Source of the DNA: Ardenticatena sp.
GTDB taxonomy: Bacteria > Chloroflexota > Anaerolineae > Ardenticatenales > Ardenticatenaceae
Direction: 5' to 3'
Length of the DNA stretch: 35,487 bases
NCBI GenBank assembly: GCA_015487975.1
Contig: WFOS01000010.1
Coordinates: 1-35,487, forward strand
The translations under genes were made by a program, and so were the position numbers. The notes under the pieces are model-generated. The model was not told the origin of the DNA and did not search any database. It was given only the letters and a program-made list of their open reading frames with translations. Below are positions 6,243 through 15,321 of the stretch, piece after piece (position 1 is the stretch's first letter; every line of letters begins with the position of its first letter).

Positions 6243-6833
6243 ATGAGCAGGGCATTCTTCGATGCATTTTTTGCGCCGGTCGATCGTGGTGAACAGACGT
6301 TGGCAGCACGTGTCGCTGATTTGACACGTGACGACCTGCGCGAGATGACGAACCGCATGATCGATACCATGCTGGCATTGATTGCCGATTGCACCGATGC
6401 AGATGTGGTGTTTATCCCGCGCGACCCAAACGCCTTCGACCCGTTTGCGCCGCCAGAGGAGCAAGAAGCCGCCTGGACGTTGGGGCATGTCATCGTCCAC
6501 ACGACAGCCTCGGCAGAAGAAGCAGCGTTCATCGCGGCGGAGCTGGCCCGTGGTGTGCCCTACCACGGCCGTTCACGCTACGAAGTGCCCTGGCAGACGA
6601 TGCAGACCATCGCGCAATGCCGCCATCGGTTGGAAGAGAGCCGCCGCATGCGCTTGGCGACGCTGGATGTCTGGCCGGATACGCCCCACCTGGAAAACTC
6701 GTATGTGCCCTTCGACATGGCGGGCGAGTTGAACGCGCTGGGGGCGTTCGTCGTGGGGCTCTGGCACGATAGCGACCACCTGGGGCAGATCGAGGAGATT
6801 GTGCGCCAGGCGCGGGCGGCACGTGGAGGTTGA
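6243..6833 (+). CDS. DinB-like four-helix-bundle protein
   Basis: A 196-residue protein of the DinB/YfiT-like superfamily, putative metal-dependent enzymes that often use a small thiol. Potential metal ligands are His in the helix [16 protein letters not shown] and the C-terminal [12 protein letters not shown], which together give the usual three-histidine set. The start at 6243 is chosen because GGAGGG lies just upstream and the longer frame back to 6048 has no family resemblance. The function is not known. The glycosyltransferase gene begins three bases after its stop, so the two are likely cotranscribed. Confidence 0.75.
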   Translation: MSRAFFDAFFAPVDRGEQTLAARVADLTRDDLREMTNRMIDTMLALIADCTDADVVFIPRDPNAFDPFAPPEEQEAAWTLGHVIVHTTASAEEAAFIAAELARGVPYHGRSRYEVPWQTMQTIAQCRHRLEESRRMRLATLDVWPDTPHLENSYVPFDMAGELNALGAFVVGLWHDSDHLGQIEEIVRQARAARGG

Positions 6834-6836
6834 ACG

Positions 6837-8291
6837 ATGCCGATGACAGTGCATGTGGAACGCTGGGCCTGGCGACTATTGGTCATGTTGCTTGTGGCAA
6901 TGGTGGTGCTTTTTGGCATGCATGCTTGGGTGGCATTGCATACGTATGCGCCATTGGATTACGGCGAGGGCCCGCTGTTGCACCAGGCGCGGCTGTTGTT
7001 GCAGGGGCAGCCACTCTATCGCCCCTCTCTGAGCGAGCCACCCTACACGATTACCAACTACCCTCCACTCTATCAGACGCTCGTGGCGATGGTCGGGGCA
7101 ATTGCAGGCTTTTCCTACGAAACGGGGCGTTGGGTCTCTGTCGTTGCGACAGTGCTAGCGATGGGGGCACTCTGGGCACTGGTGCAGGCGCTGACGGGTG
7201 AACGGCGAGCAGCCGCGATAGCAGCCATGCTTCTGGTGGCATTTCCCTTTGCCTTTTATTGGGGGGTCTTGGGGCGGGTGGATATGCTCGCGTTGGCGTT
7301 GAGCCTTTGGGGAATCTGGTGGGCGGTACGTTGGCCAGGGACATGGTGGGGGCTCATCGGCGCGGCGTTGTTGTTGACGGCAGCAGCGTTCACCCGCCAG
7401 TCGTACCTGCTCGCAGCGCCCCTGGCGGTCTGTTGCTGGCTGGCAGCGCACGAATGGCGTTGGGCTGCTCGGTTTGTGGGGCTCATGGGATTGCTGGTTG
7501 GTGCGTTGACTGCTTTCGCCCTTTGGTGGACGAAAGGGGGTTTTTGGGTGCATGTGGTTGTTGCCAATCGTAATCAGCTGAACTGGTGGCAGGTCTTGGC
7601 CATGGCCTATCTCTTTTTATTGACGGCAGCACCAATAGCAGTGGTGGCATGCGTGGAGGCGATGCAGCATCTACGCCGTCGAGAAAAGATAGCGTGGTTG
7701 TTGCTAGGGTATTTCATGGGGGCAAGCCTTTCGGCATTGACGGTAGCAAAAGTGGGGAGCAACGTCAATTATTGGCTAGAGATTGTAGCAGCCTGCATTT
7801 TATTAGTGGGTGTCGGAATGGCACGCTGGCGGCGTGAGATGTCGCCGTGGGAGCGACTGATACCACTGGGCTTGGTACTCTTGTTTGTGGTATTGGCATG
7901 GCGTGCGAACAGTGCAATTGTGCGGGAAACAGAGTGGGTTCAGCAAGTGTTGGTGCGCGACGTGCGTGACCTGGAAGCAATGGTTTGTGCAACGCCAGGA
8001 CCCGTCATTGCTGAGGAGATGATGAGTATTCTTGTCGTCTGCAAGAAAGAGATCGTTTTTCAGCCGTTCGAGTATACACGTTTGGCGGAAGAAGGTATAT
8101 GGGATCAGCGACCATTCCTCACTGCAATACGAGCGCAACAATTCGATCTCATCTTGATTTCGGATGGTTGGTGGGAGAACCCAAGCAATCGTTGGACACC
8201 GGAGATGTTAGATGCTATCCAAAAGGCTTATTTTCCAGCAGAGCGACGAATTGGAACGATTGTCTATCGCCCGGCTGAACGGTCCCCATGA
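6837..8291 (+). CDS. GT-C fold membrane glycosyltransferase (GT39/PMT-like)
   Basis: A 484-residue polytopic membrane protein with about ten to eleven hydrophobic segments and a short soluble C-terminus. The first periplasmic loop has LDYGEGPLLHQARLLLQGQPLY, the acidic-motif loop expected in GT-C enzymes of the PMT/ArnT type, and a later loop reads GVLGRVDMLALALSLWGI, also typical. Such enzymes transfer sugars from polyprenyl-phosphate donors to protein, lipid or polymer acceptors on the outer face of the membrane. Donor and acceptor cannot be read from the sequence. GGAGG about 8 bases ahead supports the start at 6837. Confidence 0.8.
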   Translation: MPMTVHVERWAWRLLVMLLVAMVVLFGMHAWVALHTYAPLDYGEGPLLHQARLLLQGQPLYRPSLSEPPYTITNYPPLYQTLVAMVGAIAGFSYETGRWVSVVATVLAMGALWALVQALTGERRAAAIAAMLLVAFPFAFYWGVLGRVDMLALALSLWGIWWAVRWPGTWWGLIGAALLLTAAAFTRQSYLLAAPLAVCCWLAAHEWRWAARFVGLMGLLVGALTAFALWWTKGGFWVHVVVANRNQLNWWQVLAMAYLFLLTAAPIAVVACVEAMQHLRRREKIAWLLLGYFMGASLSALTVAKVGSNVNYWLEIVAACILLVGVGMARWRREMSPWERLIPLGLVLLFVVLAWRANSAIVRETEWVQQVLVRDVRDLEAMVCATPGPVIAEEMMSILVVCKKEIVFQPFEYTRLAEEGIWDQRPFLTAIRAQQFDLILISDGWWENPSNRWTPEMLDAIQKAYFPAERRIGTIVYRPAERSP

Positions 8292-8306
8292 GCGGAACGA
8301 AACCAA

Positions 8307-8335
8307 TTCGCGCATCTGCGCACCCTTGCTATAAT
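8307..8335 (+). promoter_or_regulatory. Probable promoter of asnS and downstream genes
   Basis: A consensus -10 TATAAT (8330-8335) lies 46 bp upstream of asnS. The best -35 at 17 bp spacing is a weak TTCGCG (8307-8312). Confidence 0.45.
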
Positions 8336-8381
8336 CGCCCCACACCACCGCAACCAAATCCCACCACAAAGGAGTGAAACC

Positions 8382-9686
8382 GTGGCTGAATGGGTTCGCA
8401 TTCGTGATATTGGCAACTACGAAGGAGAAACCGTTACCTTGAAGGGGTGGCTCTATCTGCGCACCGACAAAGGCCGTTTGAAGTTCTTGCGCGTGCGTGA
8501 TGGAAGTGGTGTCATTCAGGCCGTTCTGTTCAAAAAGAACGTGTCGCCCGAAGCGTGGCAAGCTGCCGACGAACTGACGCAAGAATCGTCGCTCATCGTG
8601 ACAGGGACGGTGCGTGCCGATGAGCGGGCGCCCGGAGGCTACGAACTGGATGTGCGCGACCTCGAAGTGGTACACTACGCCGAGCCCGATTACCCCATCC
8701 AGCCCAAGGAGCATGGCGTAGGCTTTTTGATGGCGAACCGGCATTTGTGGATTCGTTCCCCACGCCAGGCGGCGATTTTGCGTATTCGTGCGACTGTCAT
8801 TCGTGCCATTCGTGATTGGCTGGACAACCACGATTTCGTCAACGTGGATACGCCCATTCTGACGCCGGCCGCCGTCGAAGGGACGACCACGCTGTTCGAG
8901 ACCGATTATTTTGGCAAGCCTGCCTATCTCTCGCAGAGTGGACAGTTGTACAACGAAGCCAACATTTTCGCATTGGGCAAAGTCTATTGCTTTGGGCCAA
9001 CGTTCCGCGCCGAAAAATCCAAAACACGCCGTCATCTCACCGAATTCTGGATGGTGGAGCCGGAAATGGCGTTCGCCACACTGGAAGATGTGATGGATGT
9101 TGGCGAGCAAATGGTCTCGTATGTCGTGCAAACCGTACTCGAAAAGCACCGCCGCGAACTGGAAGACCTGTTGGAGCGGGATGTGAGCGTGCTGGAAAAG
9201 ATTACCCCGCCGTTCCCACGCATTTCGTATGATGAGGCAGTAGAGATTTTGCACGCCAACGGGTTCGAGAATTTCCCATGGGGTGAGGACTTTGGGGCAC
9301 CGCACGAAACGACGATCAGCAACCAGTTCGAGAAGCCTGTCTTCGTTTACCATTATCCCACAAAAGCCAAAGCCTTCTACATGGAAGAAGTGCCAGACCG
9401 CCCCGAAGTCTGCCGCAGTGTGGACTTGCTGGCACCCGAAGGCTACGGCGAAATCATTGGTGGTGGGCAGCGTATCGCATCGGTAGATTTGCTCGAACAG
9501 CGCCTACGCGAACACAATCTACCACGCGAAGCGTACGAATGGTACATCGATCTGCGCCGCTACGGCTCGGTGCCACATGCAGGCTTCGGATTGGGGGTCG
9601 AGCGTACGCTGGCCTGGATCTGCAATCTGCCACACGTGCGTGAGACGATTGCGTTCCCGCGGATGTTGGACCACATCTATCCGTGA
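8382..9686 (+). CDS. asnS: Asparaginyl-tRNA synthetase
   Basis: A 434-residue class IIb aminoacyl-tRNA synthetase charging tRNA-Asn. An OB-fold anticodon-binding domain (about residues 1-105; [26 protein letters not shown]) is followed by the catalytic core: motif 2 ([23 protein letters not shown]) and motif 3 ([21 protein letters not shown]). The Asn-specific features, including the VRETIAFPR end, and the length favour AsnRS over AspRS. Translation starts at GTG 8382, preceded by AAAGGAGTG. The gene is complete. A short 9 bp gap separates it from the following ATPase gene, so they probably share a transcript. Confidence 0.95.
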   Translation: MAEWVRIRDIGNYEGETVTLKGWLYLRTDKGRLKFLRVRDGSGVIQAVLFKKNVSPEAWQAADELTQESSLIVTGTVRADERAPGGYELDVRDLEVVHYAEPDYPIQPKEHGVGFLMANRHLWIRSPRQAAILRIRATVIRAIRDWLDNHDFVNVDTPILTPAAVEGTTTLFETDYFGKPAYLSQSGQLYNEANIFALGKVYCFGPTFRAEKSKTRRHLTEFWMVEPEMAFATLEDVMDVGEQMVSYVVQTVLEKHRRELEDLLERDVSVLEKITPPFPRISYDEAVEILHANGFENFPWGEDFGAPHETTISNQFEKPVFVYHYPTKAKAFYMEEVPDRPEVCRSVDLLAPEGYGEIIGGGQRIASVDLLEQRLREHNLPREAYEWYIDLRRYGSVPHAGFGLGVERTLAWICNLPHVRETIAFPRMLDHIYP

Positions 9687-9695
9687 GGAGGATAC

Positions 9696-10901
9696 ATGCA
9701 AGCGCAAAGAGCGTCCCCTACCTTGTATATCGAGAAAGGAAGACTGGGAAATTTGCAAGCCTCTCGAGAGGGCATTGTCTTTCGTGATTTTACCGTGCTC
9801 ATTGGCAAGCAGGGCGTGGGAAAGTCGCTGGTGGCGCAGTTGGGGTTCTTTTTCGAGAACCTTGATTTTTTGAGTAAATATGTTCATGCTCGCCAGGAGG
9901 AGACCGCCGCCAAAGTCATCCGGGCAGCACTAGATAGCGTGCGCAGCCCTACGCGTGCCTTTGCTACGTTTGCAAACCCCAGTGTCAAGGTTGTTTGGGA
10001 GGGACATCGTTGGCAAGCCTATACGGATGCGCCCTTGACGGTGAGTATGGATCGCCGTCATCGTCAAGTGTATCCTTCTCGAAACATGCGCGACTTGGTA
10101 GAGCATTTCATCGATGCGAAAACCGCAGTCCCCCAGAAAGGAAATGCCCTCTTCGTTCCTGCAGAACGAATTGTGTATGCGCATGGGAAACCAAATGCCT
10201 GGCACATTCTTTCACTTCCAATGACGTTGATGCTCTTTGTCGATAGTTTGGAAGCGATCAAGGAATGGATGGATCTGGAGGAGGTTCGTTCTCATTCTGA
10301 TGCAGAATGGATTCGTCGTATAGGTCGTTCCGTGCTGCATGGGGAAGCGTATCGGTTTGGAAATTCATGGAAGTGGCGTGTCGATGATGCGACACAGATG
10401 GACATCGATATGGCCTCATCGGGGCAGAAGGCGAATTTTTCACTTGTCCTCTTGGGGCAGGTCTTACCCATATGGCGAGATCATGGGCTGATCGGGACAC
10501 CGTTTACTCTCTATGTCGAAGAGCCCGAAAGTCATTTGCACCCCGAAGCGCAAGTGTATATGGTGTATTTGCTCGCTTATTTGGTGCGTAAGGGGTTTCG
10601 TGTTGTCGTGACGACGCACTCGTTGACGATTATGTATGCGATCAACAACTTGTTACTCGCATCGGCATTGGGTGATCGAGAGGCCGATGGTGTACCGGCA
10701 CCAGACATTCGTCTCACGCCTGACAAGGTGAGTGCTTATCTCCTTCGGGAAGATGGGAGCGTATGCTCATTGGTTAATGAGGAATTACATTTCATTCACG
10801 AAGAAGAACTCGCTGCTGTGGATGCTGATTTGGGTGCGGAAATGAACCGCATTCTCGCGCTTACGTCGAAGTCGGAGTCGTCCGATGCAGTATCTCCATG
10901 A
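9696..10901 (+). CDS. ABC-type/OLD-like AAA ATPase, candidate defence ATPase
   Basis: A 401-residue ATPase of the AAA_15/AAA_21 (OLD- and SMC-related) kind. Motifs seen: Walker A GKQGVGKS (residues 37-44), ABC signature-like ASSGQKA (240-246), Walker B TLYVEEPESHLHPEAQ (271-286) and H-loop TTHS (His308). About 90 residues follow the H-loop, too few and of the wrong kind for a TOPRIM nuclease as in true OLD proteins. The nuclease function seems to be on the next gene, which overlaps this one by 17 bp. GGAGGAT precedes the ATG. Such ATPase-plus-nuclease pairs are common in anti-phage systems (Septu, PARIS and others), but I cannot match this pair to a named system. Confidence 0.8.
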   Translation: MQAQRASPTLYIEKGRLGNLQASREGIVFRDFTVLIGKQGVGKSLVAQLGFFFENLDFLSKYVHARQEETAAKVIRAALDSVRSPTRAFATFANPSVKVVWEGHRWQAYTDAPLTVSMDRRHRQVYPSRNMRDLVEHFIDAKTAVPQKGNALFVPAERIVYAHGKPNAWHILSLPMTLMLFVDSLEAIKEWMDLEEVRSHSDAEWIRRIGRSVLHGEAYRFGNSWKWRVDDATQMDIDMASSGQKANFSLVLLGQVLPIWRDHGLIGTPFTLYVEEPESHLHPEAQVYMVYLLAYLVRKGFRVVVTTHSLTIMYAINNLLLASALGDREADGVPAPDIRLTPDKVSAYLLREDGSVCSLVNEELHFIHEEELAAVDADLGAEMNRILALTSKSESSDAVSP

Positions 10902-11442
10902 ATGCCCTCGAGGAGTTTTGTTGAAGGATAGGCAATCTGGGCAAAAAATTCGCCTCGATGTACCAGACGGCTGGGCATGTTGTTTCTATCGCTTCGATGC
11001 GCAGCAACATTTTATGCCTGGTGATAAGAGCCCTGATGGTGTTTTGCTCGTGCGAACACCGCAGGGGCGTACACATGTTTGCTTCGTTGAGATGAAAATC
11101 CGTGCAAAAGATTGCTGGTCCGAAGCGCGTGAGCAATTGGAGAGGGGGATCACGCACTTTGCCCCTTTGATGCATGACAGTAAAGTAGGCTTATTGAGTC
11201 ATGGAGATTTGCATCATGCACGCTGGCGCGAGAATGAGGACATCTTGGACGTGATGCCAGAGAACACGCATAGCGTGTGGGGGCTTTTTCTTGTGAAGCG
11301 GCGTTCAGGACGCTCACCATCTTTTGCACCTGGTCGAGAAACCGTTTTTTGTGGCAAGTCGGTGAGGTTTGCATCTGTTCTTGTACCTGAGCGTGAAATT
11401 GATCTTGAAACTCTGTTACAACGCGCAACCATTCCTTTATGA
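10885..11442 (+). CDS. PD-(D/E)XK-like nuclease, partner of the ATPase
   Basis: A 185-residue protein with a probable PD-(D/E)XK nuclease core: Pro50-Asp51 (SPDGVLL), then Glu69 and Lys71 (FVEMKI), followed by a helix with Gln84 (EAREQLERG), the order expected for this fold. The rest has no motif I recognise. Its start overlaps the ATPase gene by 17 bp and CGGAG lies just before it, so the two proteins are made together and probably act as a complex. No DNA-binding or sensor domain is obvious. Nuclease activity is inferred from the motif pattern only. Confidence 0.6.
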   Translation: MQYLHECPRGVLLKDRQSGQKIRLDVPDGWACCFYRFDAQQHFMPGDKSPDGVLLVRTPQGRTHVCFVEMKIRAKDCWSEAREQLERGITHFAPLMHDSKVGLLSHGDLHHARWRENEDILDVMPENTHSVWGLFLVKRRSGRSPSFAPGRETVFCGKSVRFASVLVPEREIDLETLLQRATIPL

Positions 11443-11756
11443 AAGATACCATGACCGAAACACACTCACCCAAAAAGAAACAACGCATGCCGACCAGTGC
11501 CTACATTGGAAGTGGGCTGGTCGGCATTGCCGTTTTGGGCGCGCTTTGTTGGTGTGCTGCCTTTTTGCGTACCAATGCGCTCATCGAGGCCGGCCTGGGC
11601 GACCCCGCCAACTACGTGCTCATTTTGTCGCTCATTTCCATTTTCCTGGTGGGCCTGCCACTCTACGTCGGTTTGCGGCTCATGCGGCAAACGAAGCGAC
11701 GCATGGAAGCTGAAGCGCGTCGCCAAAAAGATGGCGATACCGAACCCAATCTCTAA
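11439..11756 (+). CDS. Small two-TM membrane protein
   Basis: A 105-residue protein with two hydrophobic helices (about residues 22-43 and 60-82), a Lys-rich N-terminus and a charged C-terminal tail. The family is not recognised. Its ATG overlaps the TGA of the nuclease gene (ATGA), suggesting coupling; an alternative start at 11451 exists. It lies 19 bp before lutA, so it may belong to either neighbour. If it belongs to the ATPase-nuclease unit it could be a membrane effector, but the short TM pair alone does not show that. Confidence 0.6.
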   Translation: MKDTMTETHSPKKKQRMPTSAYIGSGLVGIAVLGALCWCAAFLRTNALIEAGLGDPANYVLILSLISIFLVGLPLYVGLRLMRQTKRRMEAEARRQKDGDTEPNL

Positions 11757-11775
11757 TCTCCAATCTCTTTTTACC

Positions 11776-12495
11776 ATGAAACGCATTGCACTCTTTGTCA
11801 CATGCCTGGTCGACCAATTCATGCCCGACATTGGCGTGGCAACCGTGCGCCTCTTGCGCGCTGCGGGGTGCGAGGTCGTCTTTCCCGAAGAGCAGACATG
11901 CTGCGGGCAACCCTTCTTCAACAGTGGCTTTCGCCCCGAAGCACGCCGCCTTGCCGAACGAACGGTGGCATGCTTCGAGCGATTCGACGCCGTCGTTGCG
12001 CCCAGCGGCTCGTGCACGACCATGCTGCGTGTCGAATACCCCCACCTGTTGGACGATCGGCCTGGCTGGGCGCACCGTGCCCGTGAGCTTGCGGCGAAGA
12101 CCTACGAATTGAGTGAGTTCCTGATCGACGTGCTCGATTGGAAACCACCACGTCGCCTGACCGGACAGCGTGTCGCCTACCACGACTCATGCCACATGTG
12201 CCGACTGCTGATGTTGCGCGAACCGCCGCGCGAAGCGTTGCGTCGCGCAGGGTACGAAATCGTCGAAATGCAAGAACCCGACCGCTGTTGTGGCTTTGGT
12301 GGCCTATTTTCGATTCGTATGCCCGAAGTCTCGAATGCGATGACGACCGAAAAACTGTTGCAGGCAGAGGCAACGGGGGCCGATGTGCTCGCCACTGCCG
12401 ACCCCGGCTGCCTGATGCAGATGCGTGGGCTGGCGCGTGATGGTGTGCGTGTAGCACACATTGCCCCGCTTTTGGCTGCTACATTGGAGGCGTGA
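11776..12495 (+). CDS. lutA: LutA-like iron-sulfur protein of L-lactate utilisation
   Basis: A 239-residue protein with two CCG domains, as in LutA/GlcF/HdrB-type proteins. The cysteine motifs are CCGQPFFNSG in the first half and CCGFGGLFS in the second, with DSCHMCR in between. In Bacillus, LutA-LutB-LutC together oxidise L-lactate to pyruvate in the cytoplasm. The ATG at 11776 begins the family-typical MKRIALFVTCLVD; longer upstream frame reads across the preceding gene and is rejected. lutB begins 1 bp after the stop. No lutC or lactate permease is in the window. Confidence 0.9.
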   Translation: MKRIALFVTCLVDQFMPDIGVATVRLLRAAGCEVVFPEEQTCCGQPFFNSGFRPEARRLAERTVACFERFDAVVAPSGSCTTMLRVEYPHLLDDRPGWAHRARELAAKTYELSEFLIDVLDWKPPRRLTGQRVAYHDSCHMCRLLMLREPPREALRRAGYEIVEMQEPDRCCGFGGLFSIRMPEVSNAMTTEKLLQAEATGADVLATADPGCLMQMRGLARDGVRVAHIAPLLAATLEA

Positions 12496-12496
12496 G

Positions 12497-13891
12497 ATGG
12501 TTTCCATGGCCGAGTTCCGCCGCAAAGCCGCCGAAGCCATCGCCGACGAGCGTATGCAAGGGGCCTTGGAGCGTGCCACCGCCAAGTTCCGTGCAGGGCG
12601 CGAGCAGGCTTTGACAGAGCTCCCTGATGCCGACGCGCTGCGCGATCACTTCAAGGCGGTACGCGCCGCGACGCTGGCGCAACTCGCGGAGCATCTGGAA
12701 ACATTCGAGCGTCAGGCGTTGGCAGCGGGCGCACAGGTGCATTGGTGCGAAACGGCCGCAGAGGCCGCGCAGCTCATCACCTCGCTGGCAAAACAGCATG
12801 GGGCACACCTCGCCGTCAAAAGCAAGAGCATGACCACCGAAGAAATCCACCTGAACCAGGCATTGGCAGTGGCCGGCGTTCGCCCCGTTGAAACCGACCT
12901 GGGCGAGTGGATCATTCAGCTGGCGAATGAACCACCTTCGCACATCATTGGGCCTGCCATCCACAAAACCCGCGAACAAGTTGCCGACCTCTTCAGCCGC
13001 GAAGTGGGGCGTCCTCTGCCGCCCGACGATGTTGCCATGCTCACCGCAGAAGCGCGCCGCCTGTTGCGCGAAAAATTCCTGGCAGCGGGGATTGGTATCT
13101 CGGGTGTCAACGTGGCTGTGGCCGAGACGGGGAGCATTGTCCTCGTGACCAACGAAGGCAACGGGCGCATGGTGACCAGCGTGCCACCCGTGCATGTTGC
13201 CGTGATGGGGATCGAAAAAATCGTCCCTACTTGGCAGGATGCCGCCGCTTGGCTGGCATTGTTGGCACGCAGCGCAACCGGACAACCGATGAGTATCTAC
13301 ACCAGCGTCATCACCGGCCCAGCCCGCCCCCACGACCCCGATGGCCCGCGTGAAGTGCATATCATCATCTTGGACAACGGGCGCAGTCGGGCACTAACCT
13401 CTCCCTTCGAAGAAGCGCTGCAATGCATTCGGTGTGGTGCGTGTTTGAATGTGTGTCCCGTGTACCGCGAAGCTGGTGGCCATGCGTATGGCAACCCGTA
13501 CAGCGGTCCCATTGGCACCATTGTGGCTCCGTTGCTGTTTGGCGTCGAGACAATGAGCGCTCTGCCGCAAGCCAGTACCTTGTGCGGGGCATGCCTGGAT
13601 GTTTGCCCAGCACGCATCGACATTCCGCGCATGTTGCTGGAATGGCGTGCTGCCGAAGTCGAGCAGCGGTTGCTGCCCTGGTACGAACGTGTCGCTGAGC
13701 GGTTGGCGGCATGGGTGTTGGCACATCCGCGCCTGTTGGCGTGGGGGCGGCGTTTCTTGTGGTGGGGACTGCGTCCGTGGGAGCGTAACGGCGTCTTGCG
13801 CCTGCCGCGTCGTTGGCATCCAGCTGGCGAACGGGCGTTGCCAGCGCTGGCGTCGCAATCGTTTCGTGATTGGTGGCGTGAAAAAGGGTGA
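12497..13891 (+). CDS. lutB: LutB-like iron-sulfur protein (LUD domain plus ferredoxin domain)
   Basis: A 464-residue protein with an N-terminal LUD domain (about residues 60-300; VKSKSMTTEEIHLNQAL, ETGSIVLVTNEGN) and a C-terminal [4Fe-4S] ferredoxin part with CIRCGACLNVCPVYREAGG and CGACLDVCPARIDIP. It is the electron-transfer and probable catalytic partner of LutA in lactate oxidation. It starts directly after lutA, with GGAGG 8-12 bases upstream. LutC, the third subunit, is missing locally; it may lie elsewhere. The gene converges on the diguanylate cyclase gene with only 4 bp between. Confidence 0.9.
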   Translation: MVSMAEFRRKAAEAIADERMQGALERATAKFRAGREQALTELPDADALRDHFKAVRAATLAQLAEHLETFERQALAAGAQVHWCETAAEAAQLITSLAKQHGAHLAVKSKSMTTEEIHLNQALAVAGVRPVETDLGEWIIQLANEPPSHIIGPAIHKTREQVADLFSREVGRPLPPDDVAMLTAEARRLLREKFLAAGIGISGVNVAVAETGSIVLVTNEGNGRMVTSVPPVHVAVMGIEKIVPTWQDAAAWLALLARSATGQPMSIYTSVITGPARPHDPDGPREVHIIILDNGRSRALTSPFEEALQCIRCGACLNVCPVYREAGGHAYGNPYSGPIGTIVAPLLFGVETMSALPQASTLCGACLDVCPARIDIPRMLLEWRAAEVEQRLLPWYERVAERLAAWVLAHPRLLAWGRRFLWWGLRPWERNGVLRLPRRWHPAGERALPALASQSFRDWWREKG

Positions 13892-13895
13892 TGTG

Positions 13896-14843
13896 TCACG
13901 AGTCGAGACGTTTCATAACAACCTGATTCCGCCCTGCGGCTTTGGCTTCGTATAAGGCTGCATCTGCAAGCGCAATGTACGCATCGAGCGTTTTTTGCGG
14001 ATGTTGAATCGCCAGTGCTCCAATGCTTATCGTGAGTGGAACACTCGTTTTCTCACTCACGGGAATTGGGGTATCGCGAACGACCTTGAGCAGACGAGTC
14101 GCAACCTCGGCAACTTTCTCCGCAGGCGTATCGGGGAGGACCACAATGAACTCTTCTCCACCCCAGCGCCCAATGATATCGTAGGGGCGCACATTGGCAC
14201 GCAGGCGAGTGGTGACAACCCGCAATGCCTCGTCCCCCGCTAAATGCCCAAAGGTATCGTTGATCTGCTTGAAGTGGTCGATATCGAGCATGCAAATTCC
14301 GACTGGCGATTGCTGACGCCTAGCGTGATCGAGTAGGGCATCGATGCGTTCAATCGCAGCACGCCGATTGAGAAACCCAGTGAGCATATCATACGCGGCG
14401 AGATGTTCCATTTCGGCGATATTTTGCCGCAAAGACTCTTCCAGTTCGACAATGCGCTGCCCGATGTGAATGCGGGCAAGCAAAATATCAGCGTCGAATG
14501 GTTTGCTGATAAAATCATCTGCGCCAGATTCTAGCCCTTCGATGAGCTCTTCTTTGCTCTTTTTGGCTGTGACCATGATGATGTACGTGTAATAGGGAAG
14601 AGCGCGCTCTCGAATGGCGCGAACGAACTCCAATCCGCTTTCACCATCCTCCAAAAGCCAATCGACAATCAAAATGCGTGGTTGTTCCGTCTGCAAGATC
14701 GACCACGCCTCCTCGGCGGAGGCGGTTGTGAAGATTTCGAATGGCTCTTGCGCCAGAAACCATTCGAGAAGTTTTCGATGCGTTGGATTATCTTCGAGAA
14801 TGAGCACTTTGGTTTTGACGTGTTTTGTGTCGTGTGCAGTCAT
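13896..14843 (-). CDS. Response regulator diguanylate cyclase (REC-GGDEF)
   Basis: A 315-residue PleD-like protein: receiver domain (residues 12-125) with phosphoacceptor Asp61 (LIVDWLLEDG), Thr92 and Lys114 (SKPF), a coiled linker (about 125-150), and a GGDEF domain with active-site GGEEF (228-232). The inhibitory I-site RPYD (219-222) lies five residues ahead, so product inhibition by c-di-GMP is likely. The N-terminal acidic residues are in LILEDNP. The start at 14843 has AAGGA upstream; the longer frame from 14879 would overlap the preceding ORF. Its cognate kinase is unknown; the short upstream ORF may be a degenerate one. Confidence 0.92.
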   Translation of the reverse strand: MTAHDTKHVKTKVLILEDNPTHRKLLEWFLAQEPFEIFTTASAEEAWSILQTEQPRILIVDWLLEDGESGLEFVRAIRERALPYYTYIIMVTAKKSKEELIEGLESGADDFISKPFDADILLARIHIGQRIVELEESLRQNIAEMEHLAAYDMLTGFLNRRAAIERIDALLDHARRQQSPVGICMLDIDHFKQINDTFGHLAGDEALRVVTTRLRANVRPYDIIGRWGGEEFIVVLPDTPAEKVAEVATRLLKVVRDTPIPVSEKTSVPLTISIGALAIQHPQKTLDAYIALADAALYEAKAAGRNQVVMKRLDS

Positions 14844-14854
14844 AAGAGAATCCT

Positions 14855-15154
14855 TTACGATGCTGCTGATGGAAAACATACAGGAAATGTTGTTCCTCTG
14901 TTCGGTTCATTCGAACATACAGCGCCGTTGGTTGCTGCTGCAAAAATCACACTCAATCGTGCACGGAGATCGTACGTTGCCATCGAGAGGATGCGTGATG
15001 TGAAGGCGTCGAGATGCAAAAGCATTTGGTGGGTGGTGTGCAATTGGGCGTGCACAAGGCAGCGTTCGTGTTCGGTGAGTGGAAGAGGGGTGAGTGGATG
15101 GGCGGAGAACGGCGAAAACATTGTCAGACCAGGCTCGGATCCCGAAATGTGCAT
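14855..15154 (-). CDS. Small ORF with a degenerate HisKA-like segment
   Basis: A possible 99-residue protein ending 11 bp before the response-regulator gene, with the RBS of that gene directly behind its stop codon. Near residues 43-70 it reads LHLDAFTSRILSMATYDLRARLSVI, resembling the H-box of a histidine kinase dimerisation domain (SMASHDLRxPLSVI), but with Tyr in place of the phosphorylated His. There is no ATPase domain. It may be a kinase remnant or a small dimerisation partner of the response regulator. The start is uncertain and coding is not proven. Confidence 0.35.
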   Translation of the reverse strand: MHISGSEPGLTMFSPFSAHPLTPLPLTEHERCLVHAQLHTTHQMLLHLDAFTSRILSMATYDLRARLSVIFAAATNGAVCSNEPNRGTTFPVCFPSAAS

Positions 15155-15321
15155 CGGGGCAGATGCAGGCTCCCCGCTTGTTTCGCAAAATGGTTTCCAA
15201 AATCTGTATTGCCTGTGTCGAAGCGTGGAACGTTTGGCTCATGCACACCTAACCAAGATTCAAAGATGAAATGGGTTGTACTGGCTAAGAATACACTATC
15301 CAAACAAGGTTACGATTCCTA

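Noticed and set aside
8208-9353. Long minus-strand frame of 381 codons opposite asnS
   Set aside because: It is the antisense of a certain gene (asnS) and its sequence resembles no family.
9696-10901. The ATPase as a full OLD-family nuclease or a transporter ATPase
   Set aside because: No TOPRIM domain follows the H-loop and no membrane permease is nearby; the nuclease-like partner is a separate gene.
14682-15269. Plus-strand frame of 195 codons
   Set aside because: Overlaps the start of the response-regulator gene in antisense and shows no domain.
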